NCBI RefSeq assembly: GCF_003086295.3 | Contig: NC_092052.1 | Span: 73,138,910 to 73,202,909, forward strand | Source: Arachis hypogaea | Taxonomy: Eukaryota; Streptophyta; Magnoliopsida; Fabales; Fabaceae | Direction: 5' to 3' | Length of the DNA: 64,000 bases | Part shown: positions 56,704 through 64,000 of the stretch, in pieces | Position numbering within the stretch: the stretch's first letter is position 1 | Layout: every line of letters begins with the position of its first letter | Translations under genes and position numbers: made by a program | The notes under the pieces: generated by a model | What the model saw: the letters and a program-made list of their open reading frames with translations, nothing else | The model's database searches: none | Told to the model about the DNA's origin: nothing

Positions 56704-57451
56704 CTTTGTTAGCTGCTTCTGCTAGTTCATTAGCTTGTGGGTGTTCTACGGATGTGAATTGATGCTTTATTTTTAAGTCGGCTACCAACTTTCTAAAGCC
56801 TGTGTCTGTAAATTGAGTGCCATTGTCTGTGGTAATGGAGTAAGGAACTCCAAACCTTGTGGCAATGTTTTTATATAAGAATTTTCGACTTCTTTGGGAA
56901 GTGGCATTGGCTAGGGGCTCTGCTTCAATCCATTTTGTAAAATAATCTACCTCTATGATGAGGAACTTGACTTGTCCCGATCCTTGAGGGAAGGGCCCGA
57001 GGAGGTCGAGTCCCCACTTTGCAAATGACCAAGGTGATGTTATGCTAATGAGCTCCTCTGGTGGGGCGATGTGGAAGTTAGCATGTTTTTGACATGGTGG
57101 ACATGTCTTGACGAACTCGGTGGCTTCTTTTTGCAAAGTTGACCAAAAGAATCCGACTCGGAGTACTTTCTTGGCAAGAGCTCGAGCTCCGAGATGATTG
57201 CCACATGTTCCACTGTGTATCTCTTCCAAGACCTCTTTTGTGTTAGAGGTTGGTACACATTTTAGTAGGGGCGTCAAAATCCTTCTCTTGTATAGGATGT
57301 TGTTTATGATAGTGCAATATTGTGCCTCCTGCTTTAACCTCTTTGCCTCCTTTTTATCTGTAGGGAGTATCTCTGGTTTGAGGTAGCTGATTATGGGAGT
57401 CATCCATCCTTGATCCTGTCCTGATATGGCTAGGACTTTTTCTTCTTCCAA
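56648..57451 (-). pseudogene. Tat copy 2 integrase, truncated by the duplication junction
   Basis: It has HSGTCGNHLGARALAKK, TCPPCQKHA, KWGLDLLGPFPQ and TTDNGTQF and no internal stop. After AEAANKD the frame runs into the GGTCAC array and ends about 20 residues later, so the protein tail is not integrase. QANELAEAANK replaces the usual QANGQAEAANK. The C-terminal third of integrase is absent. Confidence 0.9.
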
Positions 57452-57595
57452 GATTGATGGGTTCTGCAGTTTTTCCTGGATGAGACTTCTATTATTGCCC
57501 CCTGGTGTGGTGCTGGCTAATTTTGAGAGTGCGTCAGCTCGGGCATTTTGTTCCCAAGGTATATGTCGGATCTCATATTCCTTGAATTGTCCGAG

Positions 57596-57991
57596 TTATT
57601 CTCTGGTTTTGTCCAGGTACTTTTTCATGGCAGGGTCTTTAGCTTGGTAGGTTCCTGCTATTTGCGAGGTGACGACCTGTGAGTCACTGAAGATGACAAG
57701 TTTTTGGGCTACCACTTCTTTAGCCAGCTTCAAACTAGCCAATAACGCCTCGTACTCAGCCTGGTTATTAGAAGCAGAGAACTCGAATTTCAGGGGGAGT
57801 TCGATTTGGGTTCTCTGATTGCTTTCTATTATCACACCTGCTCCACTCCCAGTTTTATTTGAAGAGCCGTCCACGTAAATATTCCAATTTGTAAGGATTT
57901 CTGGGGTGTCAGTCCACTCTGCGATGAAATCGGCCAGATATTGGGATTTGATGGCTGTCCGAAATTCATATTGGAGGTCGAATTCAGACAA
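57596..57991 (-). pseudogene. Tat copy 2 additional (archaeal-type) RNase H
   Basis: 131 residues with YVDGSSNKTGSGAGVII (first Asp), NNQAEYEALLASLKLA (Glu) and IFSDSQVV (Asp), the order expected for the extra RNase H of Tat elements. It ends at a stop at 57596, where the usual KTRE continues into the integrase linker. Confidence 0.85.
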
Positions 57992-58160
57992 CTCGACTGC
58001 CCATTGTAGGATTTTTCCTGCTAAATCTGTTTTCTGTAGAATGCTTCTTATGGGTTAGTTGGTCCGAACCTTGATGGTGTGAGCTTGAAAGTATGGGCGA
58101 AGTCGTTGAGAAGTTAGTATGAGAGCGTAGGCGAACTTCTCTATCTTTTGATAGTTCAGC

Positions 58161-61100
58161 TCAGATCTTTATAGTGCTTTGTTGATGAAGTATACAGGTT
58201 GTTGTCTCCCTGACTAGTGCTGAAGCTACTGTCCGACTTCCTACTGCAAGGTATAGTATGAGTGCTTCTCCTTCCCGTGGTCGGGTGAGAATGGGTGGTT
58301 GTCCTAGAAATTTTTTAAACTCCTGGAAGGCTTGTTCGCACTCAGGTGTCCATTCGAACTTTTTTCCCTTCCTTAGTGTGGCGTAGAAGGAGAGAGATCT
58401 TATGACTGATCTGGCTAGAAATCTGGACAAGGCTGCCAGTCGCCCATTGAGTTGTTGCACCTCTTTGACACAGTTCGGGCTTTTCATGTTGAGTATGGCC
58501 CGGCACTTGTCCGGGTTTGCTTCTATTCCTCTTTGTGTGAGAATGAAACCCAGGAATTTGCCATCTACTGCGAAGGTGCATTTCGCTGGGTTAAGTTGCA
58601 TGCCATACTTTCTTATGATATTGAACACTTGGGCAAGGTCGAACAGTAATGACTCCTCGCATTGTGTTTTTACTAACATGTCGTCCACATATATCTCCAT
58701 AAGTTTCCCTATATGGTCTACGAAGACCTTATTCATTAATCTTTGATACGTGACTCCTGCGTTTTTGAGTCCGAATGGCATGACGATGTAGCAGTAGTTT
58801 ACTTTTGGGGTTAAGAATGAGGTTTTTTCTTGATCAGGTGGATACATCGGGATTTGATTGTATCCTGAATAAGTGTCCATAAACGAGAGGTATTTGTATC
58901 CGGAGGAGGCATCCACTAGGGCGTCGATACTTGGGAGTGGATATGGATCTTCTGGGCAAGCTTTGTTGAGATCGGTGTAGTCGGTGCACATCCGCCACTT
59001 CCCATTTGATTTCTTTACCAGGATGACATTGGCTATCCATTGTGGGTACTTGACTTCTCTTATGAATCCTACCTCTAATAGAGGTTGTACCTGTTCTTCT
59101 ACAGTTTGGGATCTTTCCGGTCCGAGCTTTCTACGCCTCTGCTGTACTGGCCGAGATCCTGGATATACTGCCAGTTTGTGGCACATTAGTTTGGGGTTTA
59201 TGCCCGGCATGTCTGCGGCCTTCCATGCGAAGAGGTTGACGTTATCTTTTAAGAACTGTATCAGGGACTCCTTTACATCTCTTTTTAGTATTGCGCCAAT
59301 ATTGGTCATTTTATCTGGGACATCTCCGATCTGGACTTTTTCTATCTCGCCTTCAGGTTGTGGATGAAGTTCTTCCCGACCTCGAATTCCCCTGAGTTCG
59401 ATGGTGTGGATTTCTTCTCCTTTGCCTATGAGGTTCAGACTTTCGTTGTAATAGCGGCCCGCTGTTTTCTGGTCTCCTTTTATAGTAGCGATCCCTTCTG
59501 TAGTTGGGAACTTCATGCATAGATGTGGAGTTGAGACTACTGCGGCGAGCTGATTTAACGTTGTCCGACCTATTAGAGCATTGTAAGCTGAACTCACGTC
59601 GACCACGATGTAGTATATGTTGAGTGTCCTTGACCGGTTTCCTTTTCCAAAAGTTATGTGTGGTGAGATATATCCAAGTGGTTGGATTGGAGTGTCTCCT
59701 AGTCCAAATAAGTTGTTCAGGTATGCTCTAAGCTCTTTTTCCTCTAGGCCGAGTTTGTCAAAGGCGGTTTTAAACAATATATCAGCCGAGCTTCTTTGGT
59801 CCACCAGTGCGTGATGGAGGTTAGCGTTGGCCAATATGATAGTGATGACCATGGGATCATCATGTCCCGAGATGATGCCAGCCGCGTCCTCTTTAGTGAA
59901 AGTAATAGTAGGGAGGTCGGGTGCTTCTTCTCCTCCCTCGATGTGATATACTTCTTTAAGGTGTCTTTTGCGAGATGATTTGGAGATTTCTCCTCCTGCA
60001 AATCCTCCATGTATCATGTGGACATGTCTCTCTAGGGTACGAAGTGGCCGTTCCGTTCGTCCGACTTCTTCGTCTCTTCTTCTTTTTCTGGGCTCATCTG
60101 TTTTGCTGGCTAAGTACCGATCTAGTCTCCCCTCTCTTACCAATTTTTCTATGACATTCTTCAAGTCAAAGCACTGGTTGGTGGGATGTCCATAGATTCG
60201 ACGGTATTCACAATATTCTGTCCAATTTCTGCCTCCTTTTTTGCTTTTAATTCCTCGAGGTGGTGGAATCTTTTCAGTGTGGCATACTTCTCGGTAAACT
60301 TCCACAAGAGATACCCGAAGGGGGGTGTAATTGTGGTATTTCTTAATCTTCTCTCCGTGTTGGTCTTCTTTTTTCTTGGACACTTTTTCCTTATCTCGGG
60401 AGCAGTAGAAGAATCCGGATTTTGATGTCTCTCCTAATCGAGAGTTTTTCTCCATGTTGATGTACTTCTCTACTCGTTCTTGCACTTCATTTAGAGATGT
60501 GAGATGTTTTTTTGATATGGAGTGACTAAAAGGTCCCTCTTGTAGGCCATTGATGAGGCCCATAATGGTTGCTTCTGTTGGCAGACTTTGTATGTCCAAA
60601 CGTGCTTTGTTGAATCTTTCCATATAGTTGCGAAGACTTTCCCGATCTCCTTGCTTGATTCCCAATAAGCTTGGGGCGTGCTTGTTTTTGTCCTTTTGGA
60701 CGGAGAATCTGGCAAGAAATTTCTTGGCTAGGTCATCAAAACTTGTGATGGATCTCGGAGGCAGACTGTCGAACCACTTAATTACTATTTTTGTTAGGGT
60801 TGTTGGAAAGGCTTTGCATCGAATAGCGTCCGATGCATTGATGAGGTACATTCTGCTTCTGAAATTACTAAGATGATGGCTTGGATTTTATGTGCCATCG
60901 TATGGGGTCATGTCGGGGGCTTTGAAGTCCTTTGGGACTTTGGCTTTCATGATCTCTTTAGTGAACGGGTCTTGATTTTTGCGGGGATTATCTTCATGAC
61001 TGGATTGTGTAGTCTTGGTTTTTAGGTCGGCTTCGAGTTTTAGGAGTTTATCCTCTAACTCTTGGCGTCGCCTAGTTTCTCTCTGGAGGTTTCTTTCAGC

Positions 61101-61298
61101 TTCCCGTTGATGTTCGGCCTCTTTTTCAAGCTGTTTGAGGTTATCTTGTTGAGCTTGTAGGGCCTCCATGATTTCCGTGTTTGGCAAATTTTTGTCTTTG
61201 TTTGGTTGAGGCGTATCCTTTGGTGTGTTGTCCGCGTTCTTATGCGGGGTTCTCTCCTCCAATTCGGAGTCGTGGTCGTTGTCAAGGTTGTCCGCCAT
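58161..61298 (-). pseudogene. Tat copy 2 gag-protease-RT polyprotein
   Basis: Translation starts at ATG 61298, with an N-terminal coiled coil (QRETRRRQELEDKLLKLEADL). One TAA at 60888-60890 interrupts gag; the rest is open for 896 codons. In that part the capsid-like region covers residues 20-110, the knuckle has C214, H222 and C227, the protease signature is DQRS at 351-354 (Gly lost), and RT runs from about 585 with FMDTYSGYNQ (D659), MPFGLKNAGVTYQ and YVDD at 721-724. An 11-bp deletion near 58207 shifts the frame in the first RNase H region. This copy is better preserved than copy 1. Confidence 0.92.
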
Positions 61299-61319
61299 GG
61301 TGATGGGATGACTTCCAGG

Positions 61320-61337
61320 TCCCCAGGAACGGCGCCA
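61320..61337 (-). other. Tat copy 2 primer-binding site
   Basis: The minus strand reads TGGCGCCGTTCCTGGGGA, one more mismatch than in copy 1. Confidence 0.88.
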
Positions 61338-61338
61338 A

Positions 61339-61829
61339 TGTTCCGAGGGTTACCTGAAACTGTAGGTCGATCTCGGACGAGATCTTTTGTACTGGTCGGA
61401 GCTGTTGTGTCTGACTTGTTGGGCTTAGTGGTGGTGCTGATCCTTCGTCACCGGAGGGTGGTGGTACCTGCAAGAGACTCCGATGCTTAAGTTAGCATGG
61501 GCTTTAAGCAGGTATTTTAGTAGAATCAGAGTATGAGTTATACTTGGGTGCTCCAGTGTATTTATAATGTTGTAGAATGATCTTTCCTGGAGATAAGATA
61601 GTTATCTTATCTTATCTTTGAGTGGGGTTATCTTTATCTTTAAGGGAACCGCCCTTATCTCTCTAGGCTTGAGCTGTCTTTGGAATTGGGTTATGTTCCT
61701 CTGTTTGGGCCCTTTTCTGGGCTTTTCTGGTGATTTGGCCAAACTCTTTGAGAAGAGATCGGGTAGTTCTGCCTTGAAGAGGTCGGTCGACAGAGCCCGG
61801 GTCGAACAGCACGACCCAGGATATGAACA
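61339..61829 (-). repeat. Tat copy 2 5' LTR (491 bp)
   Basis: It has the same ends, TATA box (61559-61566) and downstream flank as copy 1. The shared flank proves it moved as part of a larger DNA segment. Confidence 0.9.
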
Positions 61830-64000
61830 TGAACAAATTAAATGTTTTTTATTTTCTACCATGAAAACTAACCACTCCTATAAAAGAATTGCGAACGCAT
61901 ATGATGTACATGTGAATGTAATTATTATTTACTAATATATATAAAGTTGATGATATGATATTAATTAAGAGCGGATATGCATTATGAGAAGTACTAACAC
62001 ACAAAAATTTGGCTCCATCTATCATCATCACCACTAATTAACTTTTTGTGTTTTTTCTCTATACATATACACATGTTATTTATTTTTATATTACAAATAA
62101 TCTTTTTATATTAAATATACACATGATATATATTTGTCATTTGGCATCTTTGGCTTGTCTTAGTCCAATGATGATTAATCAGTAAAGAATTACTATTTTG
62201 GTGCCAAGCATTATAGGTGCATCATAATAAAAAATATTCCTTAGCATGGCTAAAACTCTTTCACCAATATCAGTATTATAGTATAATAGGAAAATTTTTC
62301 ACAAACACTTGCATAGTAAATTATAGAAATCTAAGATAACCAAAAAAAATTAATAAAGATAGGAAGCAAGAAAAAACAAATGAATGAAATCATGATATAG
62401 CCCACATTCTACAACTAACTGAATATTGGACACTTTGGTGAGAAGTGAATGTTAAGCAAATAAAAGATAAATAGATTAACCACAGAAAATAACAAAGATA
62501 TTTCCATTCAACATGCAACTCATGAGAAATCCAAGCCTTAAAATCAAAGAAAAGATGATCCATGCATAAAAATGGGTGCATTTGAGTTCTGTATGATATT
62601 AATAGGCAATGTTATTATGAAACCATAGAATGGGAATTTAAGGAAAAAGAAAACCTCTAGATTGACAAGCATTATAGAATAGGAATTTAAGGAAAAAGAA
62701 AACCCGTAGATTGAAAATCATTTGCTTTCATCTAATTACTTTCTATACAAAAGAACAACAAACAGAAGACTTAAATAACATGGTTAACCAGTTAAGGGAA
62801 CTATTTGTGTCTAACCCCACAATTTAAGACATAAAGCTCATCCATGAAACTTTACCCCTACTTTTAAGTTTTAACAGCTAACTCTTCACCCTTGTGTTTT
62901 TCTCTTGTTTTCAATCCTAGACATTAAGAATTATAACAAGTAAAGGAGAAAAAACATTTCCTTCAAAGAAACTAAAAATAAGTGATAAAATAAGATTTAA
63001 ACAACAACCTTAGCATATTCCTAACCAGTAGCTTGCAGCAACTCCCTTTTTGCTCGCTCCTTAATCCTCTTCTCAAGTTCTAACCTAATCCAAAGATGCA
63101 AAATGACTTGAAATACACTTGAGAATTCTGATTTTAAAAGGCCATTGCCATTAGCAATAAGAAAGTACCATACATACCAATCATCATTGCACAAATAAAG
63201 CTACCAATCATTCTAAAATACACTCCTCATTCGCTATCTTTAGGAACAACAACCTGTTTAGGATTCAAAAATAGAAATGGAAATGAACATCATCATTTTT
63301 GGCCTGTCTAAGTTGCAACCAACAATTTAATCTTATAATTTTATTAAATTTTTAATTAGAACAAAACAACATATTATGATATATATAAAACAGAAAAAAG
63401 TAACACACATTTCACATGAACTCTATTTTTCAGAGTTCAAAATCACACAAAAAAAAGGACTTACCGGAACGGCGGCGAAGATGGAAACGAAGCACAGCAA
63501 AGAGGCGACAAAGGAGTGGCAGAGTGGCGACGAATTGGTGACCGGTGAAGGCGTGGCAACTTCGTGCAACCGGTTCTGCATAACTGGCAACTGGCAACTG
63601 GTTCTGGTTCTGCGTCTGAGAAGATGGAGTGGCGACGGCGACGCTGACGGACACTGAGACGGTTGAAGCAAGACGACGAGGGTTTTGCCCGACGAATAGG
63701 CAAGGGAGCAAGAATGAAAGAGGGCTTGGCTAGGGTTATCTTTTTCCACTATTTTTTCCTAAGTTAAGACCTAGCTAATACGAGGGAATGGGGATTTTGG
63801 GAGGGAAGGGGGATTTTGGGAAGAGAGGGGGTAAACGACGACGTTTTTAGTTTTTTTTTGGGGGGGGGTGTTGGGGGGTGAAACAAAATAATTTCAAAAA
63901 CCATATTCTATGGTCACTCCAAAAAACCGTGACCATAGACCATTTAAGGTCACTCTTTAAAATCGTGATCATAAACTCCTTTAGGTTACCCTAAATTGTG
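61830..64000 (-). mobile_element. Probable CACTA-like element, unit 2
   Basis: It repeats 54260 to about 56430 with few changes and reaches the first units of the GGTCAC array at the window end. Confidence 0.45.
63021..63211 (-). other. Second copy of the exon-like mini-gene
   Basis: ATG at 63209-63211, GT-AG intron and TAG at 63021-63023 are conserved relative to unit 1, with changes only outside the short frame as far as I can read. Confidence 0.3.

Larger units (their letters stand above)
56704..64000. repeat. Tandem duplication, unit 2 (runs off the window)
   Basis: It follows unit 1 directly; the junction is at 56703/56704, where the GGTCAC array meets integrase sequence in mid-gene. 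Small indels separate the units (36 bp in protease, 11 bp after RT, single bases elsewhere). Confidence 0.9.

Noticed and set aside
58161..60851. Tat copy 2 as an active element because of its 896-codon frame
   Set aside because: Protease has lost its catalytic Gly, gag has a stop, RNase H is shifted and the integrase C-terminus is missing.

Overview
The window is plant nuclear DNA made almost entirely of nested and broken retrotransposons, with one convincing small host gene. The organism is most likely a legume and, from memory of the LTR start TGATGAGCGGATAATTTATA, probably peanut (Arachis). That species call is a recollection, not a search result. There is no sign of bacterial, organellar or viral DNA.

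Layout, left to right. (1) 1-3825: a long LTR of a Tekay/Del-like family, minus strand, cut by the window edge and inserted into the pol gene of a Ty1-copia element whose 3' half (RT, RNase H, 201-bp LTR) follows to 5747. (2) 5748-13061: the only gene-like island. It holds an unidentified exon-like block (6480-6614), a 5'-truncated LINE with an 18-bp target duplication, a two-exon gene for a 97-residue membrane-anchored coiled-coil protein (10078-10461), and a 1.37-kb terminal-inverted-repeat element sitting in an (ATT)n microsatellite. (3) 13062-46644: a 33.6-kb nested complex. An Athila-like Ty3 element (A, plus strand) carries a solo LTR inside its gag. Its 3' LTR is split by a pol-less element (B, minus strand). 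B is fused through a deletion scar to a pol-less element with 3.9-kb LTRs (LARD type, minus strand). A 28-29-bp tandem repeat is present on both outer flanks, which suggests that the whole complex interrupts one locus. (4) 46645-64000: a Tat-lineage Ty3 element (minus strand) followed by a probable non-autonomous CACTA-like DNA transposon. About 7.55 kb of this pair is repeated in tandem, and the second copy runs off the window.

All retrotransposon genes are fragments or carry stops and frameshifts, except the copia pol fragment, which is open to its natural end. Elements B and the LARD lack pol and would depend on enzymes from relatives; tRNA-Asp-type primer sites in A, B and Tat and an initiator-Met-type site in the LARD fit that.

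The most interesting signals are structural. Three unrelated Ty3-type families share a short hairpin, usually with an AGGA loop, directly upstream of the polypurine tract, and A and B each have a second internal copy. A and B each carry clusters of their own GC-rich palindrome (GGCGTTTAAACGCC-like in A, GCGATCGC-like in B) in both LTR and internal DNA.
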